From Monodelphis domestica (lineage: Eukaryota > Chordata > Mammalia > Didelphimorphia > Didelphidae): a DNA stretch of 64,000 bases. A model generated the notes under the pieces. The model was not told where the DNA came from and did no database searches. It was given only the letters and a program-made list of their open reading frames with translations. Below, piece by piece: positions 35,719 through 45,850 of the stretch. Positions within the stretch are counted from its first letter, which is position 1; each line of letters opens with the position of its first letter. The stretch lies in the NCBI RefSeq assembly GCF_027887165.1, contig NC_077229.1, positions 349,514,416 through 349,578,415 of the forward strand, read 5' to 3'. The position numbers and the translations under genes were made by a program.

Positions 35719-37204
35719 TCCCCCCGTGTGATCATTTGTGGAAAAATTAATTTTTCCCCAAAAGGATCATAAAAACATAATAAACTTAAAAGATTACAAT
35801 AGTGTGAGGATAAGAGAAAAAAGAATAAAACCAATAATTTCTGAACACACTGACAAAAAGCCTTTAGGGGGCAGTCCCCTTTGGCATAAAAGTATACATA
35901 CAAATAAATGTTCAATCAACCACACCCAAAGTTCAATTTTGTGCAACTTGTGGTCTGGAGGCTTCTTCATGGTGGCTTCTCCAACAGTTCAGTTCTGGAT
36001 TCAGAGAGGTAGCATCTTCTTCACCTAAAATTCTTCTCAAAAGGAATTTAAACTTTGCAATTTAAATAATGATATTTTTTACATTCCCCCGTGTTGTGGG
36101 TGATTGAAAGATTCAGAATCAGTTAGGGATGCATGGCTGAGGTATGAGGTATATGAATCAATTGGCAAGAGATATTAAAAAGACATCAGAAAATACAAGG
36201 CTTTCTCAAAAAATGAGATCCATTTCCTCTTTGTATCTGGCCATGATCACTGTGAGTAGAAGGCAAATGAATTGAACAAGGTTAACAATTTTTCATTTTT
36301 AAAAATACAGTAGTACAAATATGTAGATATCAAAATCCCCAAAATTCTCAATAGCCCAATTAATTACAATAGCAAAACAAACACACTTTCACATTTCACA
36401 TAAGTTGCTGTATGACATTTTTAAAACCTATGAATTGATGGACATTTGTCACAATTTTTACAAACATAGAAATCCTTCAACCTTGGTATTTAAACATATT
36501 TTTTTAAACAAAGTAAAACTCATCTTGGGTTTAGAACATAATCAAGAAATCTATATATCATCCTGGTAGAAGTAAAATAGTGAGCTGAAGAGCATAAATA
36601 AAGGGGTGCTCCTTGTTCTTGGAGGCTTTTCCCAAGGGTACAAATGCCCTGAAATTAACTGCCCAACTTCCATTCACATGTGGGAAGGTTGGGGGTTATA
36701 AAATACATTTCACTTCAGCTACTAGAATGGGCCTTACCTCGTGGTAGGGGCAGGCAAAAATAACCAGACTGTTAAAAAAAATTCCAAAATCATATTTAAA
36801 AAACCCTTAAAATCAAATCATTTGAGGTATTTAGCACATTAAATTTTCCAAAGGTTGTTAATACAATTATAACCAGTTCTGAAGTCCATCTATCTCAGCA
36901 AAATAGAAAAAAGCTGTTTTTTCATATATGGGCTTATTCACAATAATATTTGTTCAACACAGTTATAGGGGAAACACAACAGAATTTTAAAACTCAGTAC
37001 ATTCAAAATAAATTCGATCAACTTTCAGTTCACAGAATAATATTGAATCCAGTAATATATGAACTTAAAATCACAAAGTTAAACCTTAAACAAAACAATG
37101 CAATAGAATACAGAGATTTTTTTATAAACCATTGGAGTTTGAAATGCCTTAGAATATAGCCTTTAGTCTCTTCAAAGTTCCTTGGGGTTTTTTTGTTTGT
37201 TTGT

Positions 37205-37390
37205 TTTTATTTATCCATTTAAATGTCTATTGTCCGAAGGTAGAGTAGTAAAGGCTAGGCTAAGGGGTTCAAGGGATCCATCCAGGGCCCCATAGCTGAG
37301 AAGCATCGGAGGCCAGATTTTAACTAGAGACCTCCCGTCTCTGGGCCTGGCTTCCAGTTCGCTGGGCCACCCATTTTCCTCCCCAAAGTT
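37205..37390 (-). repeat. Opossum-type SINE relic inside the LTR element
   Basis: Read on the minus strand: GGGTGGCCCAGCGAACTGG, AAGCCAGGCCCAGAGACGGGAGG, AATCTGGCCTCCGATGC, TCTCAGCTATGGGGCCCTGG, then CTAGCCTTTACTACTC. This follows the order of the SINE copies at 60473 and 40779 (AGCCAGGCCTAGAGATGGGA, ATCTGGCCTCAGACAC, AGCTGTGTGACCCTGG, CTAGCCCTTACCACTC). It has the same strand as the host element, and the 118-codon minus frame 37211-37567 runs through it. Confidence 0.75.
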
Positions 37391-38038
37391 AAAGTTGAAT
37401 CTTTGGGCTGAGTCTGCTCCCAGACAGGCAGGCAAAATCAATGAAATTTCCAGAAGAGTCAAAAATCCTTTTAAACAGCCCATTGCTATTAAGTTTCTGT
37501 TTGAAAAGATCTGTTTCTTCTCTCTAGTCTTTTCTCTCTTTCCCCTCTCTGATACCCCTGCTGCCAATACCCCCAGCCACGTGGAGGCTTAGCCTAAGGG
37601 AAAATTGCCCCGTCTCCTTTCCCTCTGGTCTCTCCCCTCCGCCCACGTGGCCAATACTGTTACCAGCTGGTCGCAATGAGTCCTGAGCGATCTGCTCCAA
37701 GGATCTGGGTGATGAGCCGGCTGGGGTCACGCTCTTGGGTCTGGGGCGCAGAAATAGGCAGGCAGCGGGCGGTGAGAGGCCAGGAGCAGGAGCGGCTGCG
37801 GGGGTGGGCAAGGCCGGGACCAGGTACCAGGTGAGGACGATCAGGGCTGCAGGCTGCAGGCAGGAAGCGGCAGGGCAGGTCCGGACCCTGTAGCAGCTTT
37901 GCGAGGGTAGAAAACCTTGGCCAGAGACATATGGCTCAAAAAAAAAATTTCTAGGTACTAGCTATTAAAACTGAATTTAAGATCAGAAAAGAAATCAGAA
38001 GACTGAAAGTTCTTTTTCCCGTAGTGGTTAGCCAAAAC

Positions 38039-38381
38039 TGTAAGGATTAAAATTTAGGGGAGAGAGGGAGACTGAGGCAGGTAGAAATTAGTTTCTCTCT
38101 GCAAGGAATATATATTTTTTTAGAGGTTTATTAAAGTTAAGGATTAAGAATATACAAGTAAGAAACATGTGCCTAGGCCAGAGGCCTAGACAAAATCACC
38201 TCACATCATGGAAGAGATGCCTCTGCTCCAAAAACGGAAGTCCAAAAGGGGCCGAGCCCTTCAAAAGCCTTTGCTTAAATATCTTCTCGATCTCGGCCCA
38301 GGTGAGATTACAAGGCATTCTGGGGAAGTGGAGCAAAGGCTCATGGGGATTGTAGTCCTGTATTCGAGTCTATTTTTTACA
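38039..38381 (-). repeat. 5' LTR of the non-autonomous element
   Basis: Identical by eye to 35376-35718. Being on the minus strand, this right-hand copy is the promoter-side LTR. A TGGC-starting stretch five bases into the interior (TGGCTAACCACTACGGGA on the minus strand) sits where a primer-binding site would be, but I cannot match it to a tRNA 3' end. Confidence 0.93.
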
Positions 38382-38385
38382 TATG

Positions 38386-39080
38386 TGACTAACCTACATT
38401 AAGCAAATGAAAAATGAAGAAAAAGACTATGAGCAGTAGAAAGGAAGAAATGAAGAAAAAGAGCAGGCTGTGCTAAATAAAATCCCTGAGCTAACAAAAT
38501 GATTCAGAAGTTTTGATACTATAGCTACTCTTTGTTCAAATGGCAATCAAAAAGTGTAAGGAGAATTGAGAAAATATGTATTGAAAGTCCCATGGTCCTT
38601 TCATAATAACTCTAAAGAGGCTAACAAAGGTGATGTAAATGTTGGTTATGAAAGCATGACATAGTTTTATTTATATATGATTGAGAGAAACTTAATTTCT
38701 TTAAAAAGTTTTAAAATATTACTATTAAGTGTGGCATTTTAAGAGAAAGACAATACTTGGTGTAATTGCTTCCTAGTCCCCATATACCTTACCCCAACCC
38801 TCACCAAATTCTTTTCTGAACTGTTTGACTCACTCTGAAAGAGCATTATAGCTCTCTCATGGTAAGCCCCACATATGTGGACTGGATGGACTATAAGATA
38901 CCTTCCAATTCTCACGTTCTGTGATTTGATCAGTCCAAGTCTTGAGCCTAGCTGGGTATGGTTGACAAACTCCATCTCCTAGTGTAATGTCCTTCTACTA
39001 AAACTTCACTTTTATCCCTCTGTAGCATGAAAGTAAACCTGGGTTTTAAAAGGAGTACACACACTGATGAAATCACAGAT
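38386..39080. other. Unassigned AT-rich DNA
   Basis: No gene or repeat recognised. The region 38770-38960 is faintly like the CR1 tail (TTGGACTAGATGGCC-like ATGGACTATAAGATACCTTCCAATTCTCACGTTCTG antisense/sense mix); not called. Confidence 0.3.
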
Positions 39081-39084
39081 CCAT

Positions 39085-40765
39085 AAAACTATGAAAGGCT
39101 ACCCTATCCACTCTAACCTTTATCTCTCCTCTTTCATGGATATACTCTTAGGAGGGAAAAAAAAAAGCCTCCAATTTCTTGCCTTTAATTTGCATCTCGA
39201 ACTTCACAGTATAACTTCTAATACCACCACTGCACTGAAATTGCTCTTTCTAAGGTCACAGATGATCTTTTATTGCTCAGTTGACATCTTTATTGACTGT
39301 CTGTAGTGTTTGACACTTTTAACCACACTCCCCCTCCTAGAACATTTCTCCTTCCTCGGTTTTCATGACAGCTCTCTGTCATGGTTCTCTTCCTATATTT
39401 TCTTAATAAATCTTCTTGCTCTTCTTTGAAGATTCAACGTTCATTCCCCACTTCTAGTGGATGAGTGTATCCTACATTCTGTCTCTGCCTCTCCTTGAAT
39501 CTCTGTCTCTCTCATCAGATCTCATTTGTTCAAATGAATTCAACTGTCATATTTATTCAAAGAACTCTCAAATCTGCATCCCTTTCCCAAACTCATCCCA
39601 CATGTCTAACTGCCTAAAGGGCATCTCTACCTGGATGTGGACTTCTCCTACTCAACATATATAAATTGATCTACTAACTTTGCAATGTATGGAAAGGGAA
39701 TCACCATTCTTCTAGTCACCCACGTGACAATCTAGGAGTCATTCTTGAAGCTTCACTCTCATTCATTCTTCTTCCCCCACATCTAATCAATTACCAATCT
39801 TACAAATTTCTCTTTCTTAATAGACTTTGAATCTAACAGCTTCTTTCATAACCCAAGTGCAGAGTCCATCGACTCCTACCTAGGAGCTACTCCAACAACC
39901 TCCCAAGTGGTTTTCCTCCATAAAGTCTCCCTTTTCCAGGCTTCTGGGTAGCTGCGAAACTGACATACAGTGTTGTTACGATAGTGTTATTATCCTGCTC
40001 AAAAAACTTCAGGATCATTCCCTTACCTGAAGGATAAAGCACAAACTCCTCTTTTCAGCACTTAAAGTCCAACATAACCTAGCTCCAACCTAACTTTCCA
40101 AGATGATTATTTAGCTTCAAGTATGCTGAGTTCCAACCAAATTGTTTACTTGCTATTGATAGTATATGTCATTACATGCAGTTAGGTGGCACAGTAGATA
40201 GAGCACTGTACCTAGAATCAAGATGAGTTCAAATCTGTCCTAGAACAATTATTAGCTGTGTGACCCTATACACATCACGTAATTGCTACCTCATATTCCT
40301 CATCTGAAAATGGGGATGATAATAGCACCTGTCTCCCAGACTTGTGATGATCAAGTGAAATTATATTTGTAGGGTACTTTGCAAACCTTGAAGATCTCTG
40401 TATGTTATTATTAAATTCCTATATTATTATTTCCTCCCCTTTACCTTTTATTTTATATCAGCTGTCCTGAATGTTTGGAATGCTCTCAGCCCTCATTTTT
40501 ATTCTTGAAATCCCTAGCTTTCATTACGTTTCTGTTAAAGTACCCCCCCTTTTACAAGAAACCTTATCTGATTCCTCCAATTGTGAGTACAGCCCCTTCT
40601 GAAATCATTTATTTTTGGCATCTCTTTCATTTTGTCCTCTGTAAGTACACTGTATCTTTCCCAGGAGAATGTGAGCTCCTTCAGTGTCTCATTTTTATCT
40701 TTATCTCCAGAACCTAACAATACTTGGCACAATGTAGGCATTTAATTAACACTTATTGATTGATT
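39085..40765 (+). mobile_element. L2/L3-type LINE 3' region
   Basis: Decayed reverse-transcriptase C-terminus and 3' UTR. TCACAGATGATCTTTTATTGC, TTTGACACTTTTAACCACACTCC, AACTGCCTAAAGGGCATCTC and AATCTAGGAGTCATTCTTGA (coding for 'NLGVIL') are in consensus order. Later come GATAAAGCACAAACTCCTC, TTCATTTTGTCCTC and the tail GGCACAATGTAGGCATTTAATTAACACTTATTGATTGATTGA. Interrupted by the CORE-SINE at 40180-40425, with a younger SINE at its very end (40779). Ancient; no intact frame. Confidence 0.75.
40180..40425 (+). repeat. CORE-SINE (MAR1-like), sense
   Basis: Head CATGCAGTTAGGTGGCACAGTAGATAGAGCAC, B-box-like GAGTTCAAATCTG, CORE segment TAGCTGTGTGACCC..CACATCACG, then CTGAAAATGGGGATGATAATAGCACC and ATTATATTTGTAGGGTACTTTGCAAACC. 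All blocks are in standard order. It sits inside an L2/L3 LINE. Confidence 0.82.
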
Positions 40766-40778
40766 GAAAAGAATTCAC

Positions 40779-40928
40779 CCAGAACAGCTAAGTGGCTTTC
40801 TGGATAGAGAGGCAGGCCTAGGTTTAAATCCAAACTCAGATACTTTCTAAATATGTGACTAAGGGCAAGTCACTTAACCTCAATTGCCTCGCCCTTACCA
40901 CTCTTCAGCCTTAGAATCAATAAGTAAA

Positions 40929-40959
<31 letters not shown>

Positions 40960-40961
40960 AA
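40779..40961 (+). repeat. Opossum-type SINE with 13-bp target duplication
   Basis: Head AGAACAGCTAAGTGGCTTTCTGG, GGTTTAAATCC, ACTAAGGGCAAGTCACTTAACC, CGCCCTTACCACTCTTCAGCC, ending in a (GTTTT)n tail. Flanked by the perfect repeat GAAAAGAATTCAC at 40766-40778 and 40962-40974. It inserted at the end of the L2/L3 LINE. Same family as 60473-60672 and the relic at 37205. Confidence 0.92.
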
Positions 40962-40974
40962 GAAAAGAATTCAC

Positions 40975-41995
40975 ACTGGGAGAATGAAACTTGCTATTTC
41001 TATCACTGTCAATAATAGTGCTTCTTCCAGCTTCGCCTTCTCTTCTGTTTAAAAAAAAAAAATGGCCATTCCTTATTTTTCTGTTCTAAGGGTTACCAGG
41101 ACACTGAAAAAAAGATTTAATGAACCCATAGCCTGAAATGTTCAAGGACTACATGCTCCCTAACATTTTAAGTCAGTCTAGGGAAACACAGTGGTGAAGA
41201 AAGGGGTAAAGGAGGCTGAAAAGAAATAATAATGCTTTGTATGAAAAAAACTAGGATTCTACTAAGAAAAGTAAATGAGATCATTCCAAAATCATCTACT
41301 CTTCTTAAGGTAATAAACACAAAGCTACATGTGGTGTCCAGAACATTAAGATGAGTCAGTATTTTGGGCTGGGGAGAAAGAGCATTAAAAATGATTATAC
41401 CAATCAGTACCTACAGTTTCTTTAGTATTATTAATATATTTTTCATATAATTCCTCTGGTAGGGACAATAAGTTTTGTGTCTGGTGACTATGTTAACTGT
41501 TTTGGTAAAAATATAAGCATTTATATCTAACAATAAATTTTTCAAAACCTTTTGTCCATCCTCTAATTTCTTGAAAAAAATTGTGAATTTTCACATGTGT
41601 TTGGTGACTATCAGTCTATTTGAGTCAATGAGGAACTGAGGCCATTTTACCATGCCAGAAATATTTCTTTAATTCTGCCAATGGTACTTATAAACATATT
41701 TATTATTAAAAGATATTGTTTTATTTTGTCTAATATTTTACTTGGATTTCAGTCTTCACTTCAACAAGGTCAGTGTTACAATACATAGGTAAGTAGGAAC
41801 CTGTAGCATATTATAATAAAAATTATCATATTTTTCATCAGAAGACCTAGGCTGATATCCCAAATGTGAAGTTATTGACAGGTCATTTAATTGATTCTCC
41901 CTTGTCCCACATATATCCAACCAGTTGCAAATTTTTCTATTTCTCCCTCCATAACATCTAATACACATGATTGGTCTTTTCTTTTGACCAGTTAC
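40975..41995. other. Unassigned AT-rich DNA
   Basis: No gene or repeat recognised. Confidence 0.35.
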
Positions 41996-41999
41996 CTCA

Positions 42000-42675
42000 T
42001 CACCTCTTGCCTAGAATACTGAATTATTTCCTAACTCATATAACTCATCTCTCCTCATTCCTCTTTGTCATCTACCAAGATGCCAAAAAGATCTTCCTTA
42101 AAAGAAAGAAAAATCATCCCTCTACCTAAGAAACTCTGTTAGCTCCCTATTGACTCTAAGATAGTATCTGATTCCTCTTTGGGGTTTCTATATCCCTTCA
42201 TCTATCTTTCTGATCTCAATCTATCTTTCCAGCCTCATTTTATATTACTCCCTTTGCATGCTCTGTGATCTAACCATATTGGGCTTCTCTCTGTTGCTGG
42301 CCTGTGACATTCTCTTATATCTCTGTGCCTTGGAACTGGCTGTCTCTTGTGTCTAGAATGCACTCTTTTCTCCCCTCCTTCTTAGACTCCCTTTTTTCTT
42401 TTTAAGACATAACATAAGCACCACTTTTGACATGAGTCACCTCTTGATTCCACCAAGTGCTAATACCTTCCCTCACTAAATCTCTTGTGTTTATCTTTAC
42501 ACTTAAACTGGAAATATTTCAATATGCATCAATTTTCACCCTTATCAGACTATAAGCTACTATAAGACTATAAGAGTAGGGATATTTCATTCTTTATTTT
42601 TGTATCCCCAGCACCTAGTATGATGTAGACACATAGTATGTGCTTAATATATGTTTGTTGATTTCTTGATTTTGA
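42000..42675 (+). mobile_element. L2-type LINE 3' UTR
   Basis: CACCTCTTGCCTAGAATACTG, AGAAACTCTGTTAGCTCCCTATTG, TCTTGTGTCTAGAATGCACTC, ACATAACATAAGCACCACTTTTGAC, TATAAGAGTAGGGATATTTC and TTGTATCCCCAGCACC with a GTGCTTAATATATGTTTGTTGA tail follow the L2 3' order. Old, 5'-truncated. Confidence 0.72.
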
Positions 42676-43476
42676 ATTTTGGCAGGAGACTCCTTAAGTT
42701 TCTGCATTCAGGATTTTTAGCATTAGCTGAACAGAAAGCATAACTGATGAATCTACTGATAACAAAACTAACATGATGAATGACAAAGTGAAAAGATCTT
42801 GCCACATGTAAAGATGAATCTAGAGTTGTGACTTTAAATCTAGATTTAAATGGTCACCAAATAAAATTCCCAAGTCAGTCTGGAAATTTATGGTAATTTA
42901 ATTAATATAGAGGGAAGGAATTTAAGGAGAAGAGAGGAGAGGAAAAGAGTTAATTTAAACTGATCTGGCTCAGGCTGAGCCAGGCAAGAGTTAAAGACCT
43001 TGGCTAAAGGGGCCTTCCTGAGCCCAAGGGAAAAGAAAGTCAGTCTTATCACTCACCACAAGACCATCTCAAGGAAGCTGTCTGAGTGAGCTCCTCCAGG
43101 CTGAGTTCCAGGATAGAACTGGCGCCCAGGCTGCTCACAGGAAGTGATCAGCTGGATCCAACTTTCTGGGGAAAGAGGTTTTGAGAGAAGAAAAAATCCC
43201 AAATATATAGACCTTTCACCCTTGTGTTTCCACCTCTAAATTTTCACATCTACCAATCCCATCAAAGGCTTTCTCCAGGATTGCCCATACTTTTGGTTCT
43301 CACCTTCTTTGATTAGTTTATATCTTCTGAGCTACTTCACACTTCTTTGTTAAGTAACTTTTTGTTAGTTACTTGACCTTTTTGTGATTAATTTAACCTT
43401 TATAGTTACTTAACACCTTTTTGTATTAAGGTCTAAAAATAGACAACTTAAAGTTCTAGCTCCACTATAAGGTGAG

Positions 43477-44070
43477 TATAGCAGCCCACCCCTAGCTATG
43501 GGCAAGGGAAACAGTTGGTATGTACAGATTGTCTTAGAAGAGAGCATGCTCAGTCTTGAGCATGCTCAGTATTGCACGTGGCTGGGAAAGCCTCTGACCC
43601 TTGACCCCAGCTTCTCCCAGGTTAGGAGGAACACAGGTTTCTTTGTGCTCACCTGGTTAAGAGAAACCACACCTATACCTTGTCATTAACCAATGGTAAT
43701 CATCCCTATGTACTGTGTATATTTGCATATCAAAGAGATTAAATATGGCCCAGCCAGCTCCTCCTTTCTCTCTTCTGCTCTTCCTCCCTTCCAGCTCACA
43801 CTGATGCCTGTCCTTGCTCCATCTCTAATCTTTCTCTATCATCTCTCTGACCTGTGTGGTATTAAATCTGGATCTCTGGACTGGTATAAGCCTTCAGAAT
43901 GGTCCTTTGATCAGAGCTTGGCTGTGGGTGATTGATAATTAATAATGACTCATTCCTGCCACCTCATATCTCTAATTCGACTCCGTCATCGCCCTCATGG
44001 TATCTAAAACTTCTATCCTTTCTCTATCTTCCTACCTTAAAGCTTCTCTCTCTCCTCTGAGGAAGCTTTA
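43477..44070 (+). mobile_element. Solo LTR, family B, nested in LTR H
   Basis: 594 bp, flanked by the exact duplication GTGAG (43472-43476 and 44071-44075). Starts TATAGCAGCCCACC and ends GGAAGCTTTA. The sister copy at 49798-50470 has canonical TG...CA ends, so both edge changes here are single transitions in old sequence. Shared blocks: CTATGGGCAAGGGAAACA, CCTTGACCCCAGCTTC, CAATGGTAATCATCCC, ATATTTGCATATCAAAGAG and TGTGTGGTATTAAATC. A solo LTR formed by recombination. Confidence 0.92.
43720..43755 (+). promoter_or_regulatory. Octamer motif and TATA-like box in LTR B
   Basis: TATTTGCATATC contains a perfect POU-factor octamer (ATTTGCAT), followed within 20 bases by ATTAAATATG, a TATA-like box, with CCAATGG upstream at about 43690. 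The sister LTR at 49798-50470 retains the same octamer (ATGCAAAT at about 50235) on its own strand. Activity is inferred from motif only. Confidence 0.5.
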
Positions 44071-44348
44071 GTGAGAACTAAGTACCTTCATTGTTCAATT
44101 AGGAGATTACAACTTTATCTTCCCCTAAAGTATGTCTAAGTAGGATGGAGTAATGTAAAGTACTACAATCTGTTAAAGAGAGTGTCTTCATTTGTTACAA
44201 TCAGGAGATAGCTAAATCAAATCTTCTAAAGTATGGTCTGAGTAGGGTGGAGTAGTTTTAAAATTCACATACATCTATAGGATCATGTTCCATTCTGAGT
44301 ATTGGATGCAGTAAAAACATATTGGTACACTGGGAAAATGTCAGAGTG

Positions 44349-45601
44349 TGATGATTAAACTAACTCTCCCCTGATTGTGAAAGTGAAATTAACTCTCCCC
44401 TGACCATTTTTAGATTTAAGCACCAAAAGCTATATAACCCACTCACAATTGAGTGGGGGAGGTATGTGACCCACATGTGCAATAGTGGATGACAAATCAG
44501 AATCAACTGACTTCCCCCTGGGCAGTCCTAAGCAAAAGCTTTAGCTATAATTGTTACACGTCAAATGAAGGAAGTCACAGGAAGTGATGAAAAGAAATTG
44601 TCTTTAAAAATGCCAAGAAACTTCCTGTGAGGGTTTACTCTTCTCTCTTGGGTCTCCAACCTGACTTTGGAGGAGCTCAGACTTGAGATCTCAGACTGCT
44701 TCCTTTTGGACTGACATGTGGTAAATGAAAAAGGATGACTCTTTTCCTGAATTTTCTAAAGAAACTAGCCTCAGGAGAGACCTACTCTCTTGAGACAGGC
44801 TCCCTGCATCCCCAGGTCCTTGGCTCAAAAGCCAAGGCCTCTCTTGCTAAGGACTAATTAGCCCCGCCTGGGTTGAGCCAGGGGCTAGAAAGCTTACCCT
44901 ATCCTCTCTCTGATTTCTTACTTCACTCTTCCTATATTTTATAAATAAATTATTAAAATAAATCACTTTGGAATTAATTAAATTCCTAGTGTGATATAGA
45001 AAGAACGTTTTTCAACAAACTGAGTGGTGCATAAGTCAGAGTTATTGACAGGAGCATGTGACTAAGAGTCGCATGGGAGCCTAAGGCTGGAGATCTGGGG
45101 AAAGGTTCTTAGACCCAGCTGTCTGGGTACTTGTCTCCTGGAAGGACCTTGATTGGAAGAGCTTGGAAAAACAGGTTTCTGCTTCTCCTGATAACAACCA
45201 AAGAGAGAATTCTTTTAATCTTGCTGCTGGCAGCTTGAGTAAAGAATATTGAGGGCACACATCACCTCTGGACCTATTTGGACACTTATCAACTGAAGAT
45301 CCTGGCCCATTTGATTGGACTCCATTTGTGAGACTTGACTATTGAGGAAAATTCCTGCTTAGCTTAATAAGATAGTTTTAAATAGATTTATAGAAATTGG
45401 AGTGTAAGATAACTTGTATAAATTCCCCTAACCCCTGTTCCTTTCTCCCCTTCCCAACCAATAAATCTGAATTTTTATATGTTTCCCTCTTGTTCATTCC
45501 TCACCATACTCCCATCATAACACTAGGGACCCTATTCTTAAGTAATCCAGTCCAACCTTTTATTAAAAAAAAAAAAACCCTCACATTTCTACCCCCTAAC
45601 A
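44349..45601 (+). mobile_element. Solo LTR, family E, split by LTR F
   Basis: Outer parts 44349-44985 and 45527-45601 together match 61130-61898: start TGATGATTAAACTAACTCTCCCC; shared GACAAATCAGAATCAACTGACT, CCTGGGCAGTCCTAAG-like and GGAAGTGATG; poly(A) region ATAAATAAATTATTAAAATAAATCACTTTGG; then AATCCAGTCCAACCTTTTA and an end at CCCTAACA. A 533-bp LTR F is inserted near the 3' end. Old fossil. Confidence 0.85.
44990..45522 (+). mobile_element. Solo LTR, family F, nested in LTR E
   Basis: Starts TGTGATATAGAAAG and ends CATCATAACA; exact 4-bp duplication CTAG at 44986-44989 and 45523-45526. Contains CAACCAATAAATCTG as poly(A) region. The flanking sequence rejoins into LTR E, which dates F as younger than E. 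No second copy in the window. Confidence 0.88.
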
Positions 45602-45850
45602 TCAGGAATACACATAGAATGCCAAAGGAAATCAGAAAGGTACCATATGAACACTGGTTGAAAAAACTGAAGATATTTAATCTTAGCTGAATAGAGATAC
45701 AATGGCTCTCTTCAAACGTTTGAGGAAATGTTTAAATTTGTTATGCTGGGCTTAATTAAATAGCAGAATTAATAGCAATGGGCAAAAGTTGTAAAGAGGT
45801 AAATTAAGGCTTACTGACATACAAAAGTGGAATGGGTTCTTAAGTAAGGG
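45602..45850 (+). mobile_element. CR1/L3-type LINE 3' fragment
   Basis: ATGAACACTGGTTGAAAAAACTGAAGATATTTAATC, CAATGGCTCTCTTCAAACGTTTGAGG and GCAGAATTAATAGCAATGGGCAAAAGTTGTAAAGAGG follow the CR1/L3 3' consensus. Ancient. Confidence 0.65.

Larger units (their letters stand above)
35376..38381 (-). mobile_element. Complete non-autonomous LTR retrotransposon (family D-related)
   Basis: Two 343-bp LTRs (35376-35718 and 38039-38381) appear identical by eye, and the flanks share TATG (35372-35375, 38382-38385), a 4-bp target duplication. On its own (minus) strand each LTR begins TGTAAAAAATAGACTCG, has a TATTTAAGC TATA box and an AATAAACC poly(A) signal, and ends AATCCTTACA. A polypurine tract CACGGGGGGA lies directly before the 3' LTR (35719-35728). 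The 2.3-kb interior has no gag, pol or env that I can recognise. It holds a GC-rich leader (about 37560-37920), a SINE relic (37210-37385) and AT-rich sequence. It looks structurally whole, recent in age, and dependent on another element's proteins. Confidence 0.92.
42807..44269 (-). mobile_element. Solo LTR, family H, split by LTR B1
   Basis: On the minus strand it begins TGTGAATTTTAAAACTACTCC and ends GATTCATCTTTACA. It matches 54321-55126 end to end, for example AGGTGTTAAGTAACTATAAAGG and the end GTCACAACTCTA. The middle (43477-44070) is a different LTR inserted later, with its 5-bp duplication. Without it this LTR is about 865 bp. A GTGAGTGATAAGACTGAC block marks the shared splice-donor-like site. 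Old. Confidence 0.85.

Noticed and set aside
37211-37811. Minus-strand frames of 118 and 95 codons in the young LTR element as genes
   Set aside because: One runs through a SINE relic and the other through the GC-rich leader; neither shows a gag, pol, env or other domain. They remain possible only if conserved among copies.
38020-38038. Primer-binding site beside the 5' LTR of the young element
   Set aside because: The minus-strand stretch starts with TGGC but does not match a tRNA 3' end that I know, and it lies five bases from the LTR, so I could not name the primer.
35504-38402. Two identical plus-strand proteins at 35504-35692 and 38167-38355
   Set aside because: They are the same LTR read on the wrong strand, not a duplicated gene.
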